From Flavobacterium sp. LC2016-12 (GTDB lineage: Bacteria; Bacteroidota; Bacteroidia; Flavobacteriales; Flavobacteriaceae), in NCBI RefSeq assembly GCF_015351595.1, contig NZ_JADKPT010000001.1:806001-870000 (forward strand): a stretch of 64,000 nt of DNA, given 5' to 3'. How positions within the stretch are numbered: the first letter of the stretch is position 1; each line of letters begins with the position of its first letter. Shown in pieces: positions 43,300 through 50,957 of this stretch. The notes under the pieces are model-generated. The model was not told the DNA's origin and searched no databases. It saw only the letters and a program-made list of their open reading frames with translations. The translations under genes and the position numbers were made by a program.

Positions 43300-43307
43300 T
43301 ATATTTG
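43300..43307 (+). promoter_or_regulatory. Possible -7 element of the SDR gene
   Basis: TATATTTG, 18 bases before the ATG at 43325. The nearest TTG (43270-43272) is farther away than usual, so this is a partial match. Confidence 0.42.
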
Positions 43308-43324
43308 ATTATTAAATTAATAAA

Positions 43325-44113
43325 ATGAGCGAAAAAACGAAACCTTATGCCTTAATAACTGGTGCCAGCAAAGGTATTGGAAAATCTATTGCTTATGAAC
43401 TGGCTAAACAGGGTTATCCGCTATTGCTTGTTGCAAGGAGTGAAGTTGAATTAAAAACACTATCTGATGAGCTGAAGGTTAAATACGGCATAAATGCCCC
43501 TTTTTTATCGATTGATCTTTCGATAAATGGTGCAGCGCTAAAAGTAACCGATTGGATAAAAAGCAATAACTATTCCATTGGCTTTTTAGTTAACAATGCC
43601 GGTTATGGTGTGTGGGGCGATTTTAGTAAGTCTTCATTAACTGATCAGCTTGGCATGATGCAGCTTAACATGAATTTAGTGGTAGAACTTTCATATTTAT
43701 TAATACCCATACTTTTACAAGAAAAACAAGCCTACATTTTAAATATATCGAGTACTGCTGCCTACCAGGCTGTACCTACGCTGGCTGTTTATTCAGCCAC
43801 AAAGGCTTTTGTTTTATCGTTTACCCGTGCCTTGCGTTTTGAACTTGCCCAAACTTCAATTTCAGTAACCTGTTTTAGTCCGGGTCCGGTTGATACTGGT
43901 TTTGCCGCGAGAGCGGGTGTAAACCCTCTTAATAAAATGGCTGAAAAGTTTAATATGCAGCCTGATGAAGTTGCAAAAATGGCCGTTAAAGCTACGTTCA
44001 ACAAAAAATCAGAAGTTATTCCGGGTTTTACCAATATCATTTCGGTTTATGCCAATCGTGTACTGCCAAAGGCTTTTATCGAAAAAACCGCAGCTGGAAT
44101 TTATAAAATTTAA
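43325..44113 (+). CDS. Short-chain dehydrogenase/reductase
   Basis: A 262-residue NAD(P)-dependent oxidoreductase. The cofactor motif ALITGASKGIGKSIAYELAK begins near residue 10, LVNNAGYG follows, and the catalytic Tyr and Lys are in VYSATKAF (about residues 155-161) with Ser in NISSTAAYQ. The family acts on many alcohols and ketones, including lipid intermediates. It is followed, after a promoter, by the PhyH dioxygenase and CDP-alcohol phosphotransferase genes on the same strand, so a part in lipid modification is plausible but unproven. Confidence 0.9.
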   Translation: MSEKTKPYALITGASKGIGKSIAYELAKQGYPLLLVARSEVELKTLSDELKVKYGINAPFLSIDLSINGAALKVTDWIKSNNYSIGFLVNNAGYGVWGDFSKSSLTDQLGMMQLNMNLVVELSYLLIPILLQEKQAYILNISSTAAYQAVPTLAVYSATKAFVLSFTRALRFELAQTSISVTCFSPGPVDTGFAARAGVNPLNKMAEKFNMQPDEVAKMAVKATFNKKSEVIPGFTNIISVYANRVLPKAFIEKTAAGIYKI

Positions 44114-44143
44114 TTTTTAGGAAAAAAAATTTAAAAAAAATCT

Positions 44144-44172
44144 TTGCAAAAAGATAAATTATATTACATTTG
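44144..44172 (+). promoter_or_regulatory. Promoter of the small Cys ORF and PhyH genes
   Basis: TTG at 44144-44146 and TACATTTG at 44165-44172 are 18 bases apart, a good Bacteroidota promoter. Transcription should begin near 44180, 20 bases before the small ORF at 44200. Confidence 0.68.
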
Positions 44173-44199
44173 TTTAAATATCTACTAATTCTATAGAGT

Positions 44200-44358
44200 A
44201 TGTCTAATAAAAGAAATATGTTTAATTTTACTAAGGTCAAATGCACGAAAATATTCGAATGCGAATGTGCTGTTGTTGCTGTTGCTAATCACTTAGAGAA
44301 AATTAAAACACTATTATTTCATTTATTAAATCATATATCACATGGTATCTTCTTATAA
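44200..44358 (+). CDS. Small Cys-containing ORF overlapping the PhyH gene
   Basis: A 52-codon ORF from an ATG 28 bases after the -7 element to a TAA at 44356-44358, so it overlaps the PhyH start (44342) by 17 bases. It encodes a basic N-terminus (MSNKRNMFNFTKVKC), a short Cys-Glu-Cys stretch (TKIFECECAVVAVANH) and a hydrophobic C-terminal helix. It is too short for routine gene calling. The overlap suggests that its translation is coupled to that of the dioxygenase, either as a real small protein or as a leader. No family is recognised. Confidence 0.45.
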   Translation: MSNKRNMFNFTKVKCTKIFECECAVVAVANHLEKIKTLLFHLLNHISHGIFL

Positions 44359-45148
44359 AACTTTTACCCTTACTGAGCAATTAACTGCTGAGCAAATCAA
44401 CTTTTTTAACGAACATGGCTTCATCCATTTCAAAAAATTTATAAATCCGGTAACGGTTTCATCCATCATTGATGCGTCAAAACAAGTGGAGCAAAAATGG
44501 ATTGACAATGACCTTCAAAAAGTAAATGGTGTTCCCATTAAATACGGAAAAGATTTAGATGGTTCTCCTATTGTACAGCGTTTTGCTTTTATCAATCAGC
44601 ATCATCAAACCTTAAGCGGTCTTCTACTTGATCCAAGATTTAATAGTTTATTGCCACTGGCAGGCGAGGGCTCAAGATTAGGTACTGAAGAAAAAGACGG
44701 AATGGTTTTTAATCATTATATCAATGGGCCGGAAAGTAAGTTTACTAAAATGGGATGGCATACAGATGGTTTGAGAGATATTTTTTATGGTGGAAAATTA
44801 AATCCAATGCTAAATGTAGGTATTCACTTAAGCACTTTACAACCCGAAAACGGCGGCCTTAAAATCATTCCGGGTACGCATAAGCAAAGTGTTTATCAAA
44901 TGCTTTTTCGCAAAAAGTACTTTTTAGACAATAAACCCGATCCACAGGAAGTTGCTATAAATCCGGAAGCCGGAGATTTAACCATTCACGATGGCCGTTT
45001 GTGGCACAGAGTGGCAGAATCTTCTATCCGTGGTGAAGAAAGCAGAAGAAGGGTTATTTATGTTCCAATTATAGCTGGAAAATATGCTCCTAAGGATGAG
45101 AACAGTCCGACGGTTTTCTATCAACGTTTTGCAGGTATTGTTAAATAA
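44342..45148 (+). CDS. Phytanoyl-CoA dioxygenase (PhyH) family protein
   Basis: A 268-residue Fe(II)/2-oxoglutarate oxygenase. The metal-binding facial triad is visible: His and Asp in GWHTDGL (about residues 140-142) and His in LWHRVAES (about residue 221), with an Arg two to three strands later for 2-oxoglutarate. The mid-domain strand NPMLNVGIHLSTLQPENGGL is typical of PhyH enzymes, and IIPGTHKQSVYQ follows. Such enzymes hydroxylate lipids or small molecules; the target is unknown. The next genes encode a CDP-alcohol phosphotransferase and a GtrA protein, which suggests a lipid or glycolipid substrate. Confidence 0.88.
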   Translation: MVSSYKTFTLTEQLTAEQINFFNEHGFIHFKKFINPVTVSSIIDASKQVEQKWIDNDLQKVNGVPIKYGKDLDGSPIVQRFAFINQHHQTLSGLLLDPRFNSLLPLAGEGSRLGTEEKDGMVFNHYINGPESKFTKMGWHTDGLRDIFYGGKLNPMLNVGIHLSTLQPENGGLKIIPGTHKQSVYQMLFRKKYFLDNKPDPQEVAINPEAGDLTIHDGRLWHRVAESSIRGEESRRRVIYVPIIAGKYAPKDENSPTVFYQRFAGIVK

Positions 45149-45295
45149 TTATGCTGATTGTCCTCGCATTTAGTTATCTGGTTAGATCAGGTAAGCTAAA
45201 AAGAACCACGGATTTTTTAAAAAATACGCAAAGAAAAATAAAATATTATAAACTAAAATTGGCTTACTCTCAGGCTTAGTAATATTGTTTTATTA

Positions 45296-45982
45296 ATGGG
45301 AAAAGAAACTCAGGTTGAAGGTTTTAGTGCAATTGCACAAAGAACGTTTTCAGACCGTCAGCGCACTAATATTTTAAAAAAAGCAGAACAGTTAACCATT
45401 GTATTTTTGCTTCCAAAAGTACCTAAATTCATTACTCCAAACATACTCACTTTATTGGGTACTTTGGGTTCTGGACTTGTTTTTTTAGCTTTTGTTTTAG
45501 GCGCTTATGTAGGCAATTGGTATTTGCTTTTGGGCATTATCGGATTGGCTATAAATTGGTTAGGCGATTCTTTAGATGGAAGATTGGCTTATTATAGAAA
45601 CATTCCACGTCGTTGGTATGGTTTTGCACTCGATATTATTGCCGATTGGATTGGTATTGTACTTATAGGCTTTGGCTACTACATTTATGCCGAAAATGGC
45701 ACACAAATAGTAGCCTTTGCTTTTGTCGCCTTGTATGGCTGGTCTATTATCATCAGCCAGTTGCGCTACAAAATTACCAATGAATACAGTATAGATTCCG
45801 GTTTTGTTGGCCCAACAGAACTTCGGTTTATTATTGCATTCATTTTAATTATCGAAGTTTTATTTCAGGGATCAATTACCTATTTGGCTGGTTTAATCAC
45901 TATAATATTGCTTATAATTAATAGCATAGACAGCTTAAAGCTTTTAAGGCTGGGCGATTTAAAAGATAAAAACCAAGACTGA
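45296..45982 (+). CDS. CDP-alcohol phosphatidyltransferase family protein
   Basis: A 228-residue integral membrane enzyme. The family motif DxxDGxxA...GxxxDxxxD is present as DSLDGRLAYYRN and GFALDIIAD (about residues 85-110), with six or so membrane segments. It transfers an alcohol phosphate between CDP-alcohol and an acceptor, for example in phospholipid or inositol-lipid synthesis. One oddity: the usual Arg after the Ala of DGxxAR is Tyr. It ends one base before the next gene, so the two are in an operon. Confidence 0.85.
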   Translation: MGKETQVEGFSAIAQRTFSDRQRTNILKKAEQLTIVFLLPKVPKFITPNILTLLGTLGSGLVFLAFVLGAYVGNWYLLLGIIGLAINWLGDSLDGRLAYYRNIPRRWYGFALDIIADWIGIVLIGFGYYIYAENGTQIVAFAFVALYGWSIIISQLRYKITNEYSIDSGFVGPTELRFIIAFILIIEVLFQGSITYLAGLITIILLIINSIDSLKLLRLGDLKDKNQD

Positions 45983-45983
45983 T

Positions 45984-46415
45984 ATGTTCAGTAAAAAATC
46001 CATTTTCACTTTTCTACAAGCACAAGTTGCAGCATTTTTAGGAGGCCTTACCGATTATGGTTTGATGATTTTATTGACAGAAGTATTCAAACTGCATTTT
46101 ACCTTTTCTATTCTAATCTCCGGAACCGTTGGTGCCGTTATCAATTTTAGCATCAATAGATTTTGGGTATTTAAAAATCAATCTGGTTATGTTAGTCCCA
46201 TTAACAGTCAGCTTTTTAAATTCGCGTTGGTGGTTTTGGGAAGCATTTCCTTAAAATCATTTGGTACGCTTATTTTGCAAAAAACATTTCAAATCGATTA
46301 TAGAATCGGAAGATTAATTATCGATAGTTTTGTTTCTTATGGCTTTAATTATCCACTGATAAAATATTGGGTATTTAAGGTTAACGAAAAAGAGAATGTA
46401 GTGGAATCAAATTAA
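45984..46415 (+). CDS. GtrA family membrane protein
   Basis: A 143-residue protein with four membrane segments, starting one base after the CDP-alcohol phosphotransferase stop. The patterns LQAQVAAFLGGLTDYGLMILL, GAVINFSINRFWVFK and FNYPLIKYWVFK are those of GtrA-like proteins, which are thought to flip or move polyprenyl-linked sugars or lipids across the inner membrane. The near-zero spacing supports a shared job with the preceding enzyme. Confidence 0.87.
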   Translation: MFSKKSIFTFLQAQVAAFLGGLTDYGLMILLTEVFKLHFTFSILISGTVGAVINFSINRFWVFKNQSGYVSPINSQLFKFALVVLGSISLKSFGTLILQKTFQIDYRIGRLIIDSFVSYGFNYPLIKYWVFKVNEKENVVESN

Positions 46416-46504
46416 TTCGTGTAGTTAAAAAAAAAGTAATTTAACACATAGTCCTGACGCTTCTGGCAATGTCATTAAGTTAAGCTTTTAGAAAATAAAA
46501 TTAA

Positions 46505-46530
46505 TCTCGCAAAGGCGCTAAGACGCAAAG
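46505..46530. repeat. Short intergenic repeat motif
   Basis: CTCGCAAAGGCGCTAAGACG and the following CAAAG is a motif I have seen often in intergenic regions of flavobacteria. Its role is not known to me. Confidence 0.4.
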
Positions 46531-46545
46531 TTTAAACACAATATT

Positions 46546-46660
46546 GTCATTTCGACGCAGGAGAAATCTTCGCGAGAAGCTCGACAAAGATTGGAGTTGC
46601 TTACGGAGATTTACTTCGTCTGTTCGCTATAGCTCGAGTCCCCTGCGTCGAAACAGTGAC
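46546..46660. repeat. REP-like intergenic inverted repeat of about 115 bp
   Basis: The ends GTCATTTCGACGCAGG (46546-46561) and CCTGCGTCGAAACAGTGAC (46642-46660) are imperfect inverted copies. The interior (GAGAAATCTTCGCGAGAAGC and so on) is more GC-rich than the neighbourhood. It resembles the palindromic intergenic elements scattered in Flavobacterium genomes and would fold into a long hairpin. Confidence 0.65.
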
Positions 46661-46689
46661 ATCCAACACGCCATATAAAAATTCCATTT

Positions 46690-47268
46690 ATGAATAAATT
46701 CCCATTTAACTATTTTACAAAATCACTAATCGTTATAACGATCTTAGTAAATATAATTTCTGGAAATCTATCGGCCCAATCCAAAAATCCATCGCCATTA
46801 CATTTTCCAACACCTAAAAACATTGATAATATGCTGTTTTACGTTCAGCGAGACCCCAATACAAACACTGCTATTTACGCCCTAAACTACCAGGAAAACG
46901 GAAAAATAAGCAAAAGCAATCCTATAAAAGCCTATTGGATTCGCTATGCTGAGAAAGGAGAAAAAGCAGATTTCAATTATATACAACGAAAATTTGCCTA
47001 CGGAATAGAAAGTAAATCCTTAAATAATGAGGAGTTTGAGCTTCAATTTGTATCATATAAAAAGTTACCCTTAACCTTGAAAAAGGTAGATTCAGACCAA
47101 AAGTATCATGTTTTTGTAAGTGTAAATCAGAAAAAAATTCAGGTAGAAAAAATATTTGTGCGCATTGAAGGCGGTTCTTTTTGGTTACCCAATGTAAAGT
47201 ATGCCGAAGTTACCGGAATCGATGTTTCTTCAAATAAAACAATTACGGAAAGAATGTTATTGAAATGA
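46690..47268 (+). CDS. Exported DUF4833-like protein
   Basis: A 192-residue protein with a signal peptide or N-terminal anchor (about residues 1-30, ending LSAQ). The mature domain has the pattern of DUF4833 proteins: NMLFYVQRDPNTNTAIYALN, PIKAYWIRYAEKGEKADFNY, QRKFAYGIE, and the end FVRIEGGSFWLPNVKYAEVTG. Function unknown. It follows the GtrA gene on the same strand after a repeat-rich gap of 274 bases. I recall that such proteins occur near lipid-related CDP-alcohol transferase genes in Bacteroidota, which fits here, but this is memory, not a search. Confidence 0.75.
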   Translation: MNKFPFNYFTKSLIVITILVNIISGNLSAQSKNPSPLHFPTPKNIDNMLFYVQRDPNTNTAIYALNYQENGKISKSNPIKAYWIRYAEKGEKADFNYIQRKFAYGIESKSLNNEEFELQFVSYKKLPLTLKKVDSDQKYHVFVSVNQKKIQVEKIFVRIEGGSFWLPNVKYAEVTGIDVSSNKTITERMLLK

Positions 47269-47366
47269 GATGACTATATACTTGATGTGCCAAAGTTTAA
47301 CCTTTCAAATTTGATACTTTTACAAACCGACCAAGTAAAATCAGCCGGTTTGTATTTGTCAAGATT

Positions 47367-47786
47367 TTATTTTATGTTTTGTATACAAGCGGATTTACCA
47401 TTCACCATTACATCAACCAGCCCTAAATTTTCATTAAAAGTTGTTCTTACATAACTGCCCTTAACTAGAACAACAGCACCATAAATTTTTCCACTTTTTT
47501 CTGACACAAAATTAAATACTACCCTTTTGTTATCAGGACTAATACTCAGTTCGTAACTGGTAAATTCTGTGTTTTTTATAGCAAATTCCTGTTTGGTGTC
47601 AATTATTTTATCACCGACGTAAAAATTGACCACCTTATCACTTAAGCTTATATCAGGATAATATTCATTTACTTTTTTTAGCAAATCATATTGTGCCGCG
47701 CTTGCATTCTCACTTTTTGATGTAATGTTTTGTGAAAATGAAGCTATTGAAAACATAAAACCTAGAATTAAAATGTACTTTTTCAT
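47367..47786 (-). CDS. Small exported hypothetical protein
   Basis: A 139-residue protein with a clear signal peptide (residues 1-18, ending SFSQ). The mature part is a beta-rich domain with VVNFYVGDKIIDTKQEF, YELSISPDNKRVVFNFVSEK and GLVDVMVNGKSACIQ. No family is recognised. It converges on the DUF4833-like gene; the hairpin ACAAACCG/CGGTTTGT in between (about 47322-47352) may serve as a terminator, although it lacks a good T run. Confidence 0.68.
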   Translation of the reverse strand: MKKYILILGFMFSIASFSQNITSKSENASAAQYDLLKKVNEYYPDISLSDKVVNFYVGDKIIDTKQEFAIKNTEFTSYELSISPDNKRVVFNFVSEKSGKIYGAVVLVKGSYVRTTFNENLGLVDVMVNGKSACIQNIK

Positions 47787-48218
47787 AATGTTGATTTTTA
47801 ATTTTTAGAAAAAACAGGTTTAAATTATGAAGCAATTTACGAATATTAATTTTATAAATAACTATATTACAGATTGTTATGATTTATTGCGATGATGTGA
47901 AAAATGTTATCGCTTATCGCTCTTATTTACAAAAGACTAATACCCAAAAATAGTCCCGATCACCCTCGCTCTCCGAAGTCTTTTTCATGAAAAGCTGTGC
48001 AATCCCGAAGGCCTTCGGGATTGACTTTTGCATTTTTTTGCTTCTTAGAAATTATTAATTTTATAAAATTCAGTAAATCAGTTATTTATAAAATATTTAA
48101 CAGAGTAAACAGGGGAATTATATAAAATATCTACATATTTTTGCAACATCAGAAAATGAAAGTTTAAGTTTTACAGTTTCCCAAATCTCAATTTACTTAA
48201 TTCAATTTTGTACAGCGT
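47787..48218. other. Intergenic region with a palindromic repeat
   Basis: About 430 AT-rich bases between divergent genes. The only notable feature is a more GC-rich stretch at about 47950-48035 that includes a 22-bp perfect palindrome, listed separately. No gene or complete promoter is evident. Confidence 0.5.
48001..48022. repeat. 22-bp perfect palindrome in a repeat-like stretch
   Basis: The half-site AATCCCGAAGG is followed at once by its reverse complement CCTTCGGGATT. The flanks (GTCCCGATCACCCTCGCTCT at about 47953 and GAAGTCTTTTTCATGAAAAG) resemble remnants of flavobacterial intergenic repeats. It could also act as a terminator for leftward transcripts. Confidence 0.55.
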
Positions 48219-48818
48219 ATGAAAATATTTTTTATGGTTTTGTTTGTTTCTCTGAGTTCCTTTTCCACTTACAATGCAACGGATAAAAAAGAAGCATTAT
48301 CGGAGCTCGAGTATGTAAGGCTTGCTGATCACGTTAGCGAGATCAAATCGGTATTAACCAATAATGGCCGTTATAATACTAAGATTGCATTTTTGGTAGA
48401 CATGAAAATTAAATCGGGCAAGAACCGTTTTTTTGTTTACGATCTTCAAAATAACAAAATATTAGACCAGGGTCTTGTAGCCCATGGCAGTGGGTCGGAG
48501 ACCGGAATAAGAGGAGAATTGAAATTCAGCAATACTCCCAATTCAAATTGCACTTCCCTTGGCAGATATTCGATTGAGAAATCCTATACAGGTATTTTCG
48601 GAAAAGCCTACAGACTTAACGGACTGGATGATTCCAACAGCAATGCCTTAAAAAGAGCTGTAGTGCTGCACCAGTATTCGGCTGTACCCTACGAGGAGCA
48701 GGATTATTATATCAGCAATAGCCACGGCTGCCCAATGGTAAACGAAATGTTTTTTAAAAGGCTGGAGAAAATTATCGACAGTTCTAATTCAAAAATTATG
48801 CTTTATGTTTATTATTAA
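48219..48818 (+). CDS. Murein L,D-transpeptidase catalytic domain-like protein
   Basis: A 199-residue exported protein with a signal peptide (residues 1-16 or so). It belongs to the YkuD_2-like group: HGSGSETGIRGELKFSNTPN, TSLGRYSIEKSYTGIFGKAY, and the catalytic SHGCPMVN with Cys171 as nucleophile, together with VLHQYSA (His) upstream. L,D-transpeptidases cross-link peptidoglycan or attach proteins to it in the periplasm. The usual N-terminal peptidoglycan-binding domain is absent. It is followed by a terminator, so it is monocistronic. Confidence 0.85.
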   Translation: MKIFFMVLFVSLSSFSTYNATDKKEALSELEYVRLADHVSEIKSVLTNNGRYNTKIAFLVDMKIKSGKNRFFVYDLQNNKILDQGLVAHGSGSETGIRGELKFSNTPNSNCTSLGRYSIEKSYTGIFGKAYRLNGLDDSNSNALKRAVVLHQYSAVPYEEQDYYISNSHGCPMVNEMFFKRLEKIIDSSNSKIMLYVYY

Positions 48819-48905
48819 TTATAAAGCAAATGGACGAAGTATTAATATAGTGCTCTGAAGTTTTAATCTATCACGTTTGAAAGGTGTCATCAAAAACAAG
48901 ACAAT

Positions 48906-48942
48906 AAAAAAAACCTATTTTATTATAAAATAGGTTTTTTTA
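48906..48942. terminator. Intrinsic terminator
   Basis: AAAACCTATTTTA and AAAATAGGTTTT form a long AT-rich stem between about 48909 and 48937, with flanking A and T runs. It can act for both converging genes. Confidence 0.82.
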
Positions 48943-48993
48943 TTTTTTATAAGTAGTGAACATGTTGTTCCGAATTTCACGAAGCTTAACTTA

Positions 48994-49182
48994 TTAATTC
49001 ATAACCATTTCAGTATCCTCTTTGTTTATAGTAGGCAGTGAATCTTCAGTAGGTTCGTCCCAATGTCCCCAGTCTCCCTTATATGGAGTGCGGTAGGCTA
49101 CATCACACTTATTTTCACCGTAAGCCATAACCTGATAAGGACATTTTTTAATTTTCTGAGTTTGAATAGTTAAGTTTTCCAT
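48994..49182 (-). CDS. Small hypothetical protein
   Basis: A 62-residue soluble protein, MENLTIQTQKIKKCPYQVMA at its start, with two Cys (KCPYQ and NKCDVAYR) and a Trp-rich acidic middle (YKGDWGHWDEPTEDSLP). I start it at the ATG at 49182; an in-frame start at 49215 would add 11 residues of basic hydrophobic sequence. No family is recognised. The two Cys could bind metal, but two are few for that. Confidence 0.55.
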   Translation of the reverse strand: MENLTIQTQKIKKCPYQVMAYGENKCDVAYRTPYKGDWGHWDEPTEDSLPTINKEDTEMVMN

Positions 49183-49469
49183 GGCAGCTTTTATTTTTCG
49201 TAAAGGTAGTAGCAACTTAAATCTGTTTGTTATACTTTAAAGGTTACTCGTTACGTAATTCCCATTAGTGTATTAAATTTCAGTGAACTATGACCCAATT
49301 AAAAAAAGATTTTATGCAAGATTTAGAGAAATAGTTTCATTAAGAATTGAGCAGTGCAGAAATTTACTTTAAAGATTTTGTTTTCTTGATACTGTAATGG
49401 AATAAATGTTGTTTTTTTACTTTTCTAAAAGAGTTGAAATACAAAAGTCTCTCCATTAAATGAAAAACT

Positions 49470-49952
49470 ATGATAAGAAATTTTTTAGTAGCCACTAATT
49501 TTTTACTGTTATTTAGTTGTCAAAACAATAATGTTTCGGTAGTGGCTGAACCTACAACTAAAAATATCGAAAAGACTGTACCTCAAAAAACAATAAAATC
49601 GGAAAAGCCTCACGATAATAAGCCAGAAGATACTAAAGTTTATAATGCATCTGAGGTAGAAGCTTTGCCTAAATTTCCAGGAGGTATAGAAAAGTTGCAT
49701 GTTTTTTTAAAGAAGAATTACGTTATTCCGGAAGAATTAACTGAAGATGAAGCTTCAAGAGGCGGAGTTTTTGTAAATATAAAAATTGAAAAAGATGGCA
49801 GTTTGTCTGAAATAAAAATTCTTCGAGATATTGGTTATGGTTCAGGTGAAGAATTAGAAAGGGTTTTAAAATTATCCCCAAACTGGATTCCGGCACTCAA
49901 AGATGGAAATCCGGTAAGATGTTTGTACAGTATACCTTATTATGTTCAGTGA
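49470..49952 (+). CDS. Lipoprotein with a TonB C-terminal-like domain
   Basis: A 160-residue protein. The signal peptide ends in LFSC (Cys17), so it is a lipoprotein, then comes a Lys/Glu/Pro linker (about 25-58) and a TonB C-terminal domain (about 60-160): EALPKFPGGIEKLHVFLKKN, GGVFVNIKIEKDGSLSEIKI and LSPNWIPALKDGNPVRCLYS. Authentic TonB is tethered to ExbB/ExbD by an N-terminal membrane helix, which is absent here. It may therefore not transduce energy but bind TonB boxes or peptidoglycan. No exbB or exbD adjoins. Confidence 0.75.
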   Translation: MIRNFLVATNFLLLFSCQNNNVSVVAEPTTKNIEKTVPQKTIKSEKPHDNKPEDTKVYNASEVEALPKFPGGIEKLHVFLKKNYVIPEELTEDEASRGGVFVNIKIEKDGSLSEIKILRDIGYGSGEELERVLKLSPNWIPALKDGNPVRCLYSIPYYVQ

Positions 49953-50168
49953 TTAATTTGATAGTAAATAGTCAACACCATAAACACAATAACTATATCT
50001 TTTGATTTGGTCAGCAAATGGCAATAAAAAAGGATTTCCCTCTATTTTTTCAAAAAAATCATAAAACATATTAAGATAACTATCAGCGTGATTAATGCAA
50101 ACTTACTAACACCAAAATTTGAAAAGGAAAACATGTTTTATATAAAGCAGTTTTTCTAAACGGATAAA

Positions 50169-50957
50169 TTATTTAATTGGAATCAGCTTCATTAAATCTG
50201 TCATAGTATTTGGTATGTTGTACATTTCTAAGTTATTATAAGATGATGACAAACCTTCAAAAGCTATAGCTCCCAAATAGTGATCCGAAAGATCAAAACT
50301 ATACACCTGCCAGTTTTGAGTATTTTTAATTAGACTGAAGTCTACGCTATGATGTCCATCTAAACATGGAATATGTTTAAAATCTTCATCAATACCTTTT
50401 CCTAATGCTTTTACAAAAGATTCTTTGCGTGTCCATAAACTGTAAAAGGTTTTTTTTTTGTCAGTAGCATTTTGAATCGTTAACCTTTCGTTTTCATCAA
50501 AAATATCAGGAAGCAGATTTGTGAATTTAAAATCTTCAGACAGGTATTCAATATCTATTCCAACTTTTTTAAGTGAAATTGCAATTATAGCAAAGTTTTC
50601 GGAATGTGAGATATTGAAATGTAACCAAGGATGCGATGCTAAATATGGTTTTTTATTAAAATCATAATCAAGGTAAATATTTTTTACGGCTAATTTAGTA
50701 TAGGCTCCTAAAATTATTTTTAAAATCGATCTGTAAGTAATAAATCGGTTTCTGTCTATTTCTTTGTAAAAGCGTTTTGCTTTTTTAATTTCTATTGAAT
50801 TAAGGAACTTATACAAATCAGATTTTAAATCGATGAAGTCAGGTAAATAAATACAGTAAATAATTATATCATTAGTATTTAATGAGTATTCCTTACCAGA
50901 GAATAATTTAACGCTCTTGATATTTGAAAAAGAAATATAGAGCCTAGATGTTTTCAT
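50169..50957 (-). CDS. Sfp-type 4'-phosphopantetheinyl transferase
   Basis: A 262-residue enzyme that converts carrier proteins from apo to holo form by attaching phosphopantetheine from coenzyme A to the conserved Ser. The two signature motifs are KKVGIDIEYL (about residues 131-140) and FYSLWTRKESFVKALGKG (about 171-188), which supply the Mg2+-binding Asp/Glu and the catalytic Lys. It overlaps the NRPS gene by 14 bases, so it is the last gene of that operon and most likely activates its carrier domains (three in all). Confidence 0.92.
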   Translation of the reverse strand: MKTSRLYISFSNIKSVKLFSGKEYSLNTNDIIIYCIYLPDFIDLKSDLYKFLNSIEIKKAKRFYKEIDRNRFITYRSILKIILGAYTKLAVKNIYLDYDFNKKPYLASHPWLHFNISHSENFAIIAISLKKVGIDIEYLSEDFKFTNLLPDIFDENERLTIQNATDKKKTFYSLWTRKESFVKALGKGIDEDFKHIPCLDGHHSVDFSLIKNTQNWQVYSFDLSDHYLGAIAFEGLSSSYNNLEMYNIPNTMTDLMKLIPIK

